From: Schistocerca nitens
Taxonomy: Eukaryota > Arthropoda > Insecta > Orthoptera > Acrididae
Assembly (NCBI RefSeq): GCF_023898315.1
Contig: NC_064614.1
Span: 497,070,109 to 497,134,108 of the forward strand
Length of the DNA: 64,000 nucleotides
Direction of reading: 5' to 3'
Shown: positions 54,716 through 64,000 of the stretch, in pieces
Numbering within the stretch: position 1 is the stretch's first letter
Layout: each line of letters opens with the position of its first letter
Notes under the pieces: model-generated
Told to the model about the DNA's origin: nothing
The model's database searches: none
What the model saw: only the letters and a program-made list of their open reading frames with translations
Translations under genes and position numbers: made by a program

Positions 54716-54973
54716 ATGATTAAATATGTTGGTAAGTTACCAGTTAAATTCAGTGGAGATAAATTAAAAATTGTTGAAAAGACATATGAAGGAACAGATG
54801 GATTAAGGATTCTTTTAACTGAAAAACAGATTACAATGGATGATATGGATGAAAAGCTTGATGGTATAGTTCTATCTAATTATGTAGATGCTTTATTCGA
54901 TTCAGGAGCACTGTATTCAGAAAACAATCCAAATAAAATAAAATCAGCAAAGGTAATAAATATAAATATCTGA
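54716..54973 (+). pseudogene. Conserved Polinton protein of unknown function
   Basis: GKLPVKFSGDKLKIVEKTYE followed by GTDGLRILLTEKQIT has the same core pattern as the protein at 26951-27364 in Polinton fossil 2. In both elements it follows the ATPase. It carries no enzyme motif. The family is recurrent in Polintons as far as I recall; its role is unknown to me. Confidence 0.55.
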
Positions 54974-55151
54974 TAAAACAAATTTGTGGATGACTATTTC
55001 CCAAACTTAAAAAGACTGATTATATTTTCTTCAGATTATTCCCATCTCCTAGATTCTTCAGAGTCTTCAGATTATTCAGAAATAAGTTCGCCTGAGAAGC
55101 AGGTAAAGGTTTAATAAAGGAATATACAGAAAAACAGTTGAATACGTTTGG

Positions 55152-55634
55152 ATGAATGAGGTTAGAGATTTAATCGATAGATTAAATAAAACTCATAGTG
55201 AACAATTAACTGGAAATAAAAATTATCATAATGAAAAAGTTGGTATAGCTCAGAAGTTAACATATAAATTCAGTAATTTCATAATCGATGTTCTGAAAGG
55301 AATTCCATATTTAATTATATTTTTGAATAATCTTCCTCACACATTTTGGAAAAGTGAAAAACATGGAAAAGGATTAGTCAATTGGGCCTTAAATAATTTG
55401 CCAATGCAAGAGATGCATTTACGAGGCTACTCGTACTGCGGACCTTTCACTAAACTCCAAGAAAAAATAGCACGTGGTGATCCAGAAATAAATCTATTAG
55501 ATGAAGCTTTTAAACAACATGATATCGCATACAGAGGTCATAAAGATTTACAATCTAGACATGAAGCTGATAAAGAACTTCAATTATCTGTGAATGACTG
55601 CATGCAAATGATGCTTCAACTGGCGAAAAAATAG
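55152..55634 (+). pseudogene. Phospholipase A2-like (parvovirus VP1 type) protein of Polinton
   Basis: A 160-residue frame. The N-terminal half is polar, then a hydrophobic segment (IDVLKGIPYLIIFLNNLPHT) precedes the PLA2 core. The core has GYSYCGPFTKL (calcium loop) and KQHDIAYRGHKD (catalytic His-Asp region), then an ADKELQLS helix. In adintoviruses and parvoviruses this domain helps cross endosomal membranes; that role is inferred here. It is followed by the pX-like protein, as in fossil 1. It is one of the best kept frames of the element. Confidence 0.8.
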
Positions 55635-55749
55635 CTGCAGCTGCAGTTAGAGGAATTATAGATGGAAAGAGAAAATTAGGAATGGGATTAGGCGTGGCTG
55701 ACAATGGTTGGAGACTATGAAAAATATTGAAACATTTTTAATCTATATA

Positions 55750-56150
55750 AATGAATAACTTTTCAATCGATTACACTTTCCTACCTAGCGGCAAAACTAA
55801 ACCAAAATCAATTAAATTTAAACTGAATAATGAACAATTAAACAGTATTGAACTGTTTTTAACTGATGCACAAAAAATAAAGAAAGAGAAAAAATGGTGG
55901 TAATTTACTCATTACACTAGGTATTCCTGTTGTGAAAAAAAAATCTAACGAAAAAGACACTGAATTAACAAAACATGAAGGGGGATTTCTTCCATTACTA
56001 TTAGATGCATTATCGTATATAGCAACTATTGGTTCACTTGCTGGTGGATCTGCGGCAATTGCAAATGATGTAGTAAACAAGAAGCTGATGCAGGATTGGA
56101 AGATCAGAAAATACTTAATGAATCAATGGAAAAGAAGGGAAAATAAGTAA
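55750..56150 (+). pseudogene. pX-like minor virion protein of Polinton
   Basis: After a polar N-terminal part starting near 55750, the segment at 55932-56150 has GGFLPLLLDALSYIATIGSL followed by AGGSAAIANDVVNKK and a basic tail. The Gly/Ala-rich hydrophobic centre parallels the protein at 16436-16700. Such proteins of adintoviruses are compared with adenovirus pX or melittin-like peptides. It is broken. Confidence 0.6.
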
Positions 56151-56165
56151 AAAAACTTCAGAGAA

Positions 56166-56570
56166 ATGATTAATAAATATAATAATTCATTATCAAATGT
56201 CGATATGGAAGAATCAGTTAAGCAATTAAAAATCATACACACTTGTGGAATTTTTATGATTGATAAATTAGTAAGTCATCCCAGAGAATATGAATCTCAA
56301 ATAGTAAATTTAGATAATCTGAACATGTCGGTTCTCATTGGATTTATTATTATTATTAAAATAAAGATATAAAATTTGTTTTTGATTCATTTTGTGGTAT
56401 TATACCAAAGCAATTGCTCAAATATTTGGGAACAAATAGTCTATACTGCAATCCTGAGAGAACACAAAATTTTGATAAAGTAATATATGGTCACTTATGT
56501 TTATTTGTTTTAAAACTATTCTGTGATAATTTTTAATTTAATGATATTTTGAGTTTAATAAATAGACATT
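56166..56570 (+). pseudogene. Adenain-like cysteine protease fossil
   Basis: The first part has SLSNVDMEESVKQLKIIHTC then GIFMIDKL, matching the N-terminal region of Polinton/adenovirus-type proteases. The second has KFVFDSFCGIIPKQLLKYLG and, further on, IYGHLCLFVLKLF, corresponding to the catalytic-Cys helix. These Ulp1-like enzymes mature virion proteins. It is broken. Confidence 0.7.
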
Positions 56571-56579
56571 TTTGGAAAT

Positions 56580-57340
56580 AAGACTAATAAGGAGAGCAGT
56601 GGAGAAACAAAAAACCAGAGAATTAGAAAAATCAAAAGTGAAATTGATCCTAGCATAGAAAGTTTAATTAAACAAATTGATAGAGAATTACGAACAATTT
56701 TTAAAGTAGCTAAAAGATACATTGATTTTAAAGGTAGAAGAATTGTAGATATGAAAGATCTGGTAAATAGTTATGGTGCAGCTACTAAACAATACATAGA
56801 AAAAGAAAATGTTACAAAGCCTGAATACACAAGTATTTTAAGACATTCCAATAATTATGTCACTGCTGTACAGCTTAACGAAAAATTAATCAGATTCATC
56901 AAGATAACTGTAACACTATAAAAATTTCTTTACAAAAAAGAAAGTAGAAAAAACTTTTTCAAATTATTTTTCAAAGTCAGATTTAACTCTATACTTAGAT
57001 GAGTTAAGTAACCTTAAAGGTAAATTATATGATAATCAAATAACTGAATTTACATTTATGACGGGAGGGGAACGAAAACACACAATTTCAAGTATAGGTT
57101 TATTTTTTTAAAAAATTGTTGTTACTGGTCGAAATATAAATAAAGAGTTATCTTTTAATGATTCTGAATATTGCATTAAGTGTTTACGATAGTCTTTATG
57201 AAATAACTCCTACTAAAAAGCCAATAATTGTAAACAAATCATGTTTTCTGTTTGTAAGATTGAAAGATTCTGTTAAAACTGTTCTAGTTGGTGCAAAGTT
57301 AATTGTATTTGGTGAAGTAACTTATTAAATTTATATTCTA
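56580..57340 (+). pseudogene. Unidentified Polinton coding remnants
   Basis: Several plus-strand stretches (for example IESLIKQIDRELRTIFKVAK near 56660) look coding by composition and lie between protease and integrase, where Polintons often carry lineage-specific genes. I recognise no domain. Confidence 0.4.
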
Positions 57341-57344
57341 TTTA

Positions 57345-57590
57345 AATGAAAGATCACACTTCGCACTCAGCTCTTCAGAGCGATCACATTTATTGTTTGA
57401 AGTGTAAAAATTTACTGAGACTCATAATCCTCATGGGGACCCCACTAAACAGCATGACAGAGGATTGAAGGTCTTTGCATAGAACCGGTATGTAAAACTA
57501 AAAAGAGTAAGATTGTTAAAAAAAGTTTGTTGGCAAACACAGTTTTAAGACTGCTTCAGCAGTAGGTGAAGGGTGTCCACTAGACCCTTT
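57345..57590 (+). pseudogene. Possible small zinc-ribbon protein of Polinton
   Basis: YCLKCKN near 57395 resembles the first CxxC of short Polinton zinc-ribbon proteins (YCLKCK-----N---V---NGR---KG-C--CGTK). The second half is not clear here. Placement before the integrase fits. Confidence 0.35.
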
Positions 57591-58495
57591 TAATATTTGT
57601 GAAGAAATCATTAATGAATTACATAAACAAATGAGAAAATATTTTTTAATGAAGAAACATAATTTCTCTCAGTATTGATGGCCTATGGCAAGCCGATCTA
57701 GTCGAAATGGATTCTGGAAAATTGAAAGGAAATTCGAAGGTAAATCGAGGATATAAATATTTATTGACTGTTGTCAATATTCTTTCTAAATTTCCTTGAG
57801 CCATCAAAGTTAAAGATGAAACAGGTAAGATTGTTGTTGATGCTTTTGAAAAAATATTCAAGTCGAGGCAACCAAAAAAATTATGGACAGATCCTGGTAA
57901 AGAATTCTATAATAAAGATTTTCAAGAATTGATGAAGAAATACAACATTAATCATTATTCAGTTTTTACAGAATTAAAACCATCTGTTGTTGAACAATTC
58001 AACGGACACTTAAAGATAAGATGTGGAAAAAATTTAGTCGTGAAAGAAATTATAAATGACTCAATCTAGTCTCGAAATTAGTTGATGAATACAATAACTC
58101 AAAACATTCAACTATAAAAATGAAGCCAATCGAAGTTAATGAAAAGAACTGTAATGTAGGCATCATTTTGCCTAATGATATGGCTTAATTTAAAAAAGGA
58201 GATAAAGTGAGAATCAGTAAACTTAAAGGACTTTTTGAAAAGAGATACACTGCTAATTAGTCAACAGAAATTTTTGAAATTGAATCTGTTATTCATGCTA
58301 ATCCAATCATGTATAGGCTGAAAGATATCGAAGGAAATTTTTATGGACAAGAGCTACAGAAAACAAAATATACAGATGTAAACTGAGCTGAAAACGTTTT
58401 GAGAAAGAAAGGAGATAAAGTTTATGTTAAATGGTTATGATTTGATAAATCACACAATAATTGGGTAAATAAAAACAATGTCTTACATTAATTCT
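57590..58495 (+). pseudogene. Polinton integrase fossil (core and chromodomain-like tail)
   Basis: An N-terminal INELHKQMRKYF-type segment (about 57612) is followed by a retroviral-type DDE core with LWQADLVEMDSGKLKGNSK (first Asp region), LWTDPGKEFYNKDFQELMKK (second), and VVEQFNGHLK (third). A YNNSKHSTIKMKPIEV segment follows. The tail has FKKGDKVRISKLKGLFEK, an IFEIESVIHANPIMYRLKD segment and a chromodomain-like VKWL---SHNNWV patch. The enzyme inserts the element DNA. It is broken. Confidence 0.85.
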
Positions 58496-58598
58496 CTCTT
58501 AGACTAGCAACTGCCAAAGTAATCTTCAAACTACATCTGTGCCTGTGCAATATAATAAAATAGTTGAGATGGCAAACAATCCTCAAATTTTCTTTCGT

Positions 58599-59425
58599 TC
58601 ATTGATACAGATTTATGGAGTTAGGATTGTACTCAAGCCTTAACAGTTCTTCACAGTTTGGATGCCTGTTTATAATTACATATAACTGTCTTTGTAAATT
58701 TCTTCTTTGTATTCTAATAACATAGTATTCATATTCAAATTCATCATTAAATAATTTTAAAAGGACAAACATATATCTCAAATTAATATCTTTGGTTGGT
58801 GGAAATACATGTAGCTGTATTTCTCTAATTTGTTGTCTTAAGTTTTGATAGTCTTCTCTTCTTTTCCTCAGAACACACATAGCCATTTCTTTATCAATTT
58901 ATAAATCTTCAATTTGCTCTTGTAAATTTTCAGTTGTTGTTTGTATTTGTACACACCATATTTTCTGATTGAAGGATGACTTCATCACAAACCCAATCTT
59001 GAAAGTTTTCTTCTTCTTTCAGTTTTGACTTCATAAGTAGAGAATAGAGACCTGGTTCATTGATAAAAACAGTATTTGGCTGCATGTTTGGAGGGGTGAG
59101 TGATTTGCTCCCCCCATACTTTTCCATAAAAATTACAATGTTTCTTTCTTGTATGTTTCTGATGTTCTAGTTCATTGTTCATCAAATTGTATTTCTGTGG
59201 AAAGAAACTGAACTTGAATTTCAGCATTCTTGCTCGGCAACCCTGAATTTCCATAATGAATAAAGCATAAAAACATCTTTCAGATATTGATCTTAATCTC
59301 TTTTGTCTAAAATATTCTGGCGCTAAACGTTTAGCACCTGGAAATCCATATAGAAAAGTTAAAATATCATCAGTAATCAACAACAGTGCCAAGTTTATTT
59401 TGATTTCTTTTTTTGCAGGTGGCAA
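58599..59425 (-). pseudogene. BRO-like protein fossil
   Basis: The minus strand carries, from right to left, an N-terminal region, then NTVFINEPGLYSLLMKSKLK followed by ENFQDWVCDEV (59060-58985), a Bro-N domain signature. It ends with a C-terminal domain containing PPTKDINLRYMFVLLKLFND, a YYVIRIQRRNLQRQLYVI segment and HPNCEELLRLEYNPNSINLY (58886-58599). This two-domain layout is known from baculovirus, entomopoxvirus and iridovirus BRO-type proteins, which bind DNA. It sits in the Polinton in opposite orientation to the integrase. It is broken. Confidence 0.7.
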
Positions 59426-59574
59426 ATGACTGATACCTTATTTTCGTTGATAAATATAGTTCTTTTTTCATTATAAGTTAGAACCCCCCCTAAGAGGCGG
59501 GTCAAGATATATTCGATTTTTACAAATCTTTTAAAAATATTTTCTAATAAATGTTGAGCCTAATTCATCTGAAC

Positions 59575-59989
59575 GTCAATGAGTTGAAAGCTAGAGCAAA
59601 GAATCAGCACTGGCAAGTAGAGAACACATTAATCTTGTCAGAATTAATAATATCAGCAATGAGTAGGTTCACATTGTTGCCGATTACGTGAAAAACTAAA
59701 ATACATTTAGTGAAATTGAATGGAAACAATTTATTTCTCGATCTTTTTATTTACCTGGAAAGCTTATGAGAGAATTTCAAGACAAATTAGATTGAGTATG
59801 TATTTCTGAATATCAAACTCATAAATTATGTGAAAGTTTGGTGAAAGAATTTCAAGACAAATTAAATTTGAGAATTTTATCATATACTCAAAGAAAATTC
59901 TGAAGATTTTGTAAGAGAATTCCAAGACAAATTAAACTGGGGTGCTATATCAGGTGTACGAAGATAATCTGAATATTTTATAATGAAAT
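59575..59989 (+). pseudogene. Trp-repeat protein fossil (left part)
   Basis: A degenerate repeat recurs with a core like REFQDKLDW or KEFQDKLN, roughly every 75-90 bases (seen near 59770, 59845, 59915 and at the piggyBac junction). The nucleotide cores AATTTCAAGACAAATTAAA and AATTCCAAGACAAATTAAAC show the repetition directly. Similar F--KDK--W--I repeats occur in the tryptophan-repeat gene family of entomopoxviruses, as I recall. A piggyBac copy lies at 59994; similar sequence resumes at 62685. It is broken. Confidence 0.5.
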
Positions 59990-59993
59990 TTAA

Positions 59994-62680
59994 CCCTTTC
60001 AGACCTGGTGGTTACAACTGTGTACATAAAGTTTGTTCACTAATATTTCGCTGACAAGAAATGTCAGGTGCATCAAAACTCACTGTGTACATTTGTGTAG
60101 GTTTATTTTAGCTATGCTCCAGCAGCTGCTGCTCTCTTGTGAGCAGTCTGTGAACTACATAGTAAAATATACTTTCTGGTGTTGTCTCTATGTGGGTATC
60201 CATTATTTGTTGACTTTATTGCTGTAATAGTCACATTGTGGGTTTTGTTAATGAATGTTTTGTGTAGTTTCCGTCTTTTGGAAACATTAAACATTCTTTC
60301 AGTGGAATTTTCAGATATTTCATTCAGCTACTATTTGTGTTATGTATCAGGTAAATTTAATGTACACATTTGTGTACAACTGGTCCTTAATGGTGTAAAA
60401 TAGGAAACGTAACCTAAAATTTGTCTCAGATGTATTTGCATGGCGATATTAGTTATGTGTGGTATTTTTTTCAGTAATTTCAGTACCAGCAGCAAGGAGG
60501 AGACTAACCATCCAGTACACATGATTTTATTTTATATTTCTGGCTTTTGACTTAACAAATATGGATAAGGAATATCTTTCTGTGGAGAAAGATTGGGACT
60601 TGATTATGGACATAATTGAAAATGGTGATGTTTCTGACATTAGTTTGAGTGGAGATGAGGATTACAGTGTACCACTTATTGAAAGGGAAGCAAAACAAAT
60701 AGTGAGACGTGTTGGAGCAGATAAAGTGGGCGTGAGTGATGTGTGTAGAAACACCATATCTGAAGATGAAGGAAATTTTTATGGAGTGAAAACAACCCAG
60801 AATTGAATAACCTGTGTGACAACATAATGGTGACACCTAAAAAATCCATAAAATGGAAACGCAAGCCTCTCAGTACCATGGCAGAAACATACAAAGCTCC
60901 AAATTTTGAAGAATCTGTCTTGTGTTCTCCAATACAATACTTCAAAAGATATATACAAGATGATTTGGTCACTAGCATGGCAGCACATACTAATATTTAT
61001 GCATTACAACAAAGCAAATCTTCATTCAAGCAGAAAACAACTCAAGAACTAGAGGTGCTATTTGGTTTGCATTTACTAACTGGCACTTTGCAATTTCCCA
61101 GATTACGAATGTATTGGGATACAAGCATGAAAGTAAATGTGTTTTGGGAAAACATGTCACGTGACAGATTTTTAGAATTACGAACAAGTTTACACTTGGT
61201 AAACAATCTGGAGAAGCCACCTGAAAATAAAGATAAATTTTACAAACTCAGGCCAGTTTACACAGCCATTCGAAAACACTGCAGTGAACTTCTGATAGAA
61301 GAAAATGTTTGTGTGGATGAAGGAATTATTCCTTTCACTGGGAAGTTTTCTGCAAATCAGTATGTCAAGGGGAAACCAAGTCCATGGGGAATCAAAGTCT
61401 CCATGTTGTGTGGAAAAAGAGTGAAATAGTGCATGATTTCCTTTTGTATCAAGGTTCTACAACTGAACTAAATATAACATGCTGTAAAAAATTTGGATTA
61501 GGTCCTGCTCTTGTTTTAGGATTTTCTGTTCCACTCTCAAAAGGTAAAGGTCATAAATTATACTTTGACAACTTCTTTTCATCTGTTTCAAGTTCTGAAA
61601 TCTCAACGCATCAATGCAGCAGGTACTGTCCGTCAAAACAGATTTGGAAAGAACTTGCCTTTTTCAGATGATAAAACAATAATGAAACAAACCAGAGGTT
61701 ACTGTGAAGAAATCACTAGTGCTGATGACATTACTATGTGTTAGTGGTTAGACAATAGGCCAGTTGTATTGTGTTCAAACTTTGTTGGTAAATGCTCAGT
61801 GGATGAAGTCGAGCGTTGGGACAAAAAGCACCATAAGTATGTGAAAGTAGAAAGACCTGTAATAGTGAGAAGATATAATCATGCAATTGGTGGAGTAGAT
61901 CTATTTGATCAATTGATATGCTACTACAGAGTTTTCATCTGATCTCGAAAATGGCCTTTGCATATGATTTTTCACGCTGTTGACTTGCCATTGTGCAAAG
62001 TTGGTTGGAATTCAGACGAGATGCAGACAACCTGTCTATCCCAAAGAAGAAGCAAATGGACCTTCTTTCCTTTCGTATCAGGGTAGCAGATGGATTGATA
62101 CTGTGCCAAAAGAAAGTGAGTGGAAGGAAGAGGGGGCGTCCGTGTGATAAAGGACTGGCTTGAGACATGAGAATCATACCAAGAAAAAGAGGAGAATTAC
62201 GACCAGCTACAGAGATGCAGTTTGATTCCATTGACCATTTGCCTTTGCATGCTGTAAGAGCTCCAAGTCGCTGCAAATTTCCAAAATGTACAGGGTGTTT
62301 AAGAATTCAGTGCAGAAAACGTAAAAGTACATTTGTGTCTCCAAAAGGACAGAAATTGTTTTTTGCAGTTTCATACTAAACCTTAAAATCAGGTGTTGAC
62401 CATTGTTGTTTAAACAAGAATGTATTATGGAATTATTTTTATTGTTTCCTCTGTTTTAAAGTGAAAGAAAGAGTGGCGTAATTGATCCGTACTGTTAACC
62501 TCCTTAATGTATGACATGAAGCTCAAGACCTGATGAACACATTTGTGTACATTAAATATCTAGAAAAGTAGAGCTCATACGAAATTTTTTCTTAGAAAAA
62601 TGTTGTCAGAGGCTCGCCTGAATGTAAAAATGATGTCAGACTTTTTTTACTAGTAAATAAAAAAATCAGGTCTGAAAGGG
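59994..62680 (+). mobile_element. piggyBac-type transposon, both ends and TTAA duplication
   Basis: Terminal inverted repeats CCCTTTCAGACCTG and CAGGTCTGAAAGGG are perfect over 14 bp. They are flanked by TTAA at 59990-59993 and 62681-62684, the target duplication known for piggyBac. The 2.69-kb element carries a transposase gene in the plus direction and interrupts the repeat protein region of the Polinton. It is clearly younger than the Polinton and has perfect ends, but its gene has decayed. A related intact copy elsewhere in the genome is likely. Confidence 0.93.
60561..62379 (+). pseudogene. piggyBac transposase pseudogene
   Basis: Starts MDKEYLSVEKDWDLIMDIIE (60561) with an acidic N-terminus. 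Frame 60803-61429 has ESVLCSPIQYFKRYIQDDLV and LFGLHLLTGTLQFPRLRMYW, then FWENMSRDRFLELRTSLHLV and NVCVDEGIIPFTGK with the first catalytic Asp (about 61315). KLYFDNFFSS gives the second Asp (about 61565) and GGVDLFDQLICYYR the third (about 61897). The C-terminal Cys-rich domain CKFPKCTGCLRIQCRKRKST ends at 62379. The first 81-residue frame overlaps the next by 4 bases, implying a frameshift near 60803. Others lie near 61429 and 61660, and an in-frame stop lies near 61742. All landmark residues are present, so the loss is recent. Confidence 0.9.
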
Positions 62681-62684
62681 TTAA

Positions 62685-62845
62685 AGATAAAGTTAATTGG
62701 GATATAATTTTGTGATGAAAATCTACATTCTATAAAGAAAAGCTGTAATCATATTTTTCATGAAGAATGTATTGATCAATTATCAAATGAACAAGAATCT
62801 TGTCCACATTGTGGAAAACATATTAATAACAATTAAAACAAGATG
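62685..62845 (+). pseudogene. Trp-repeat end and RING-H2-like half
   Basis: Just right of the piggyBac element one more repeat core (KDKVNWDII-type) is followed by SCNHIFHEECIDQLSNEQES and CPHCGKHINNN then a stop (about 62730-62836). The C-H-x-F-H-x2-C-x10-CPxC spacing is that of the second half of a RING-H2 finger, the E2-binding module of ubiquitin ligases. A repeat array followed by a RING half suggests a virus-type ubiquitin-ligase adaptor. It is fossil. Confidence 0.6.
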
Positions 62846-62849
62846 CAGA

Positions 62850-63681
62850 TCTATTAAATTAAAATGCATACTTCTACTATTCTTGTTTGTGAAACTAGTA
62901 GTAGCAAATGAAAAGAACAAAGCAGTAAATATTAAATTTATTTTGATTTCTTGGATATTCCATCAGCAACTGAAATAACTCAAGTGAATGATGATGCATT
63001 CAGAGATTCAATAATGTTATTTCAACTAACACACGATCTTGAAATATCTGATGAGTTAAGTAAAGGTACCTTAAATTTTATGAATGACCCTAGATGCAGT
63101 GTAGAAGATTCTTTTGGTAGTTATAGAACTAATATGTATAAACAGAATAAAAAGAATGTAAAATAGTTCTATAAATGGGAACTAAGAAAGTATTAGAAAT
63201 AACAGAAAAAGCATTTAATTTATGGCAAAAATACACTGATATTGAATTTCACCTCAATAACAATAACCCCAATATTTTAATTTCAAATAAAAGACAATTA
63301 CATAAAAATGAAATATATGGTTATCATTGCCCAAAGGATCTAGATGGAAAAGGAAATGTGATATGTCATGCATTTTTCCAAATAAGCATAATAATCCATA
63401 TGGATGACTATGAGTTATAGTACTTACAAATTGACAACAATATGCCAAAACATCTGAAGAAGTTATTTGAAGTTTTAGTTCATGAAATTGGTCAGTCATT
63501 AGGTTTATATCATTCAGATGTTTATGAATCAATAATGTATCCATACTATAATGTTTCACATTTAGAATCTTTTCGAGATGATATTGATGTTATTCGAAGT
63601 TTGTATGGCAAAAAAATAATACCTCAACCAACTGTACCAGTAATGCCATCATCAACACAACCTTCTATACCAAATGAATGA
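62850..63681 (+). pseudogene. Matrix-metalloproteinase-like (matrixin) fossil
   Basis: The order of parts is a hydrophobic leader (KCILLLFLFVKLVVA), then a prodomain with AFRDSIMLFQLTHDLEISDE and TLNFMNDPRCSVED in the cysteine-switch position. The catalytic domain follows with ITEKAFNLWQKYTDIEFHLN, a GYHCPKDLDGKGNVICHAFF block, the zinc-site region [20 protein letters not shown] with IMYPYY, and [14 protein letters not shown] Pro/Thr-rich tail ends at 63681. No hemopexin domain is seen. Matrixins are known in insects and in some insect viruses. Its AT-rich, intronless setting inside the Polinton block suggests cargo. It is broken. Confidence 0.75.
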
Positions 63682-63689
63682 ACTGAGTC

Positions 63690-64000
63690 ATTCTGTCAAA
63701 TGAAAAAGTTCGATCACTTACTTTTTGTAAATGGGGTTTTATATCTTTTTCATAACAATTAGGTTACAATAGGTGATAATAAGCCGCAATTGATAACCAG
63801 TTGATTAACATTCTTAACTCAAAATTTCCAAAAAATGGACAGAATATTTCAAACATCAAGTGGCAAAGTTGTGTAATTTGTTGACAGTACTATACATATG
63901 ATGAATTTGCACACATTAAAATTAATTCCAGGATATTCAAAATCAATGCCTAGTACAGGATTATGTAAAAACATTTTATTAAATGGTGAGTTAACACTTT
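63690..64000 (+). other. Start of a further unidentified Polinton frame
   Basis: From about 63836 the plus strand starts MDRIFQTSSGKVV and continues with TLKLIPGYSKSMPSTGLCKN to the window edge. The composition matches the neighbouring fossil genes. I cannot assign a family, and it continues outside the window. Confidence 0.35.

Larger units (their letters stand above)
51940..64000. mobile_element. Large Polinton/adintovirus-like fossil with extra cargo genes
   Basis: An AT-rich block of at least 12 kb that leaves the window on the right. Parts in order: major capsid and minor capsid (minus); packaging ATPase, coiled-coil stretch, conserved unknown protein, PLA2-like, pX-like, adenain-like protease, unknown proteins and integrase (plus); BRO-like (minus); Trp-repeat/RING region and matrix-metalloproteinase-like gene (plus). 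A piggyBac copy lies inside at 59994-62680. DNA polymerase B and terminal repeats are not seen and may lie beyond 64000. The element is broken in many places, well over fifteen, and is clearly a fossil. Protein families remain readable, so it is of moderate age. Confidence 0.85.

Noticed and set aside
1-64000. CRISPR array, bacterial operon or riboswitch
   Set aside because: No regularly spaced short repeats with unique spacers, no ribosome-binding sites and clear eukaryotic transposon content.

Overview
This window looks like intergenic or intronic DNA from a large, repeat-rich insect genome, most likely an orthopteran (grasshopper or locust type). The inference rests on its several tRNA-derived SINE families, its jockey/CR1-type LINEs, and its Kolobok, pogo/Tigger, PIF/Harbinger, Tc1/mariner and piggyBac remnants. 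I recall the SINE families as typical of grasshoppers but could not search for them. I found no convincing host protein-coding gene, functional tRNA or rRNA gene, and no CRISPR array. Almost every recognisable coding stretch belongs to a broken mobile element.

Layout. 1-6 kb: unassigned sequence, a Kolobok-like transposon, a Ty3/gypsy integrase scrap and a mariner scrap. 6.1-7.1 kb: a composite SINE palindrome flanked by a 12-bp target duplication. 7.5-9.3 kb: a pogo/Tigger element with both ends. 10-16 kb: mostly unassigned, with a gypsy scrap. 16.4-17.6 kb: a small Polinton fossil. 18.1-19.7 kb: a PIF/Harbinger element with a LINE inserted in it. 19.8-25.4 kb: a 30-bp minisatellite split by a long foldback element, itself split by a 2.3-kb LINE. 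26.1-28.1 kb: a second Polinton fossil. 29.7-34.0 kb: a SINE and a gypsy fossil. 34.9-35.6 kb: a Penelope-like fragment. 35.9-41.1 kb: a near full-length decayed LINE. 42.3-45.4 kb: a gypsy fossil holding a Tc1 element that holds a SINE. 47.5-49.8 kb: a LINE 3' end and two divergent Tc1 copies with a SINE. 50.1-64 kb: AT-rich DNA dominated by a large Polinton/adintovirus-like fossil that runs off the right edge.

The large Polinton is the most interesting part. Besides the core set (two capsid proteins, packaging ATPase, adenain-like protease, phospholipase A2-like protein, pX-like minor protein, retroviral-type integrase) it sits with genes known from large insect DNA viruses: a BRO-like protein, a repeat protein followed by a RING-finger half, and a matrix-metalloproteinase-like gene. 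A piggyBac element with an exact TTAA duplication lies within the repeat/RING region. All virus-like elements here are decayed fossils.

The nested insertions give relative ages: each host element is older than what is inserted in it. Examples are Polinton before piggyBac, gypsy before Tc1 before SINE, Harbinger before LINE, and minisatellite before foldback before LINE.
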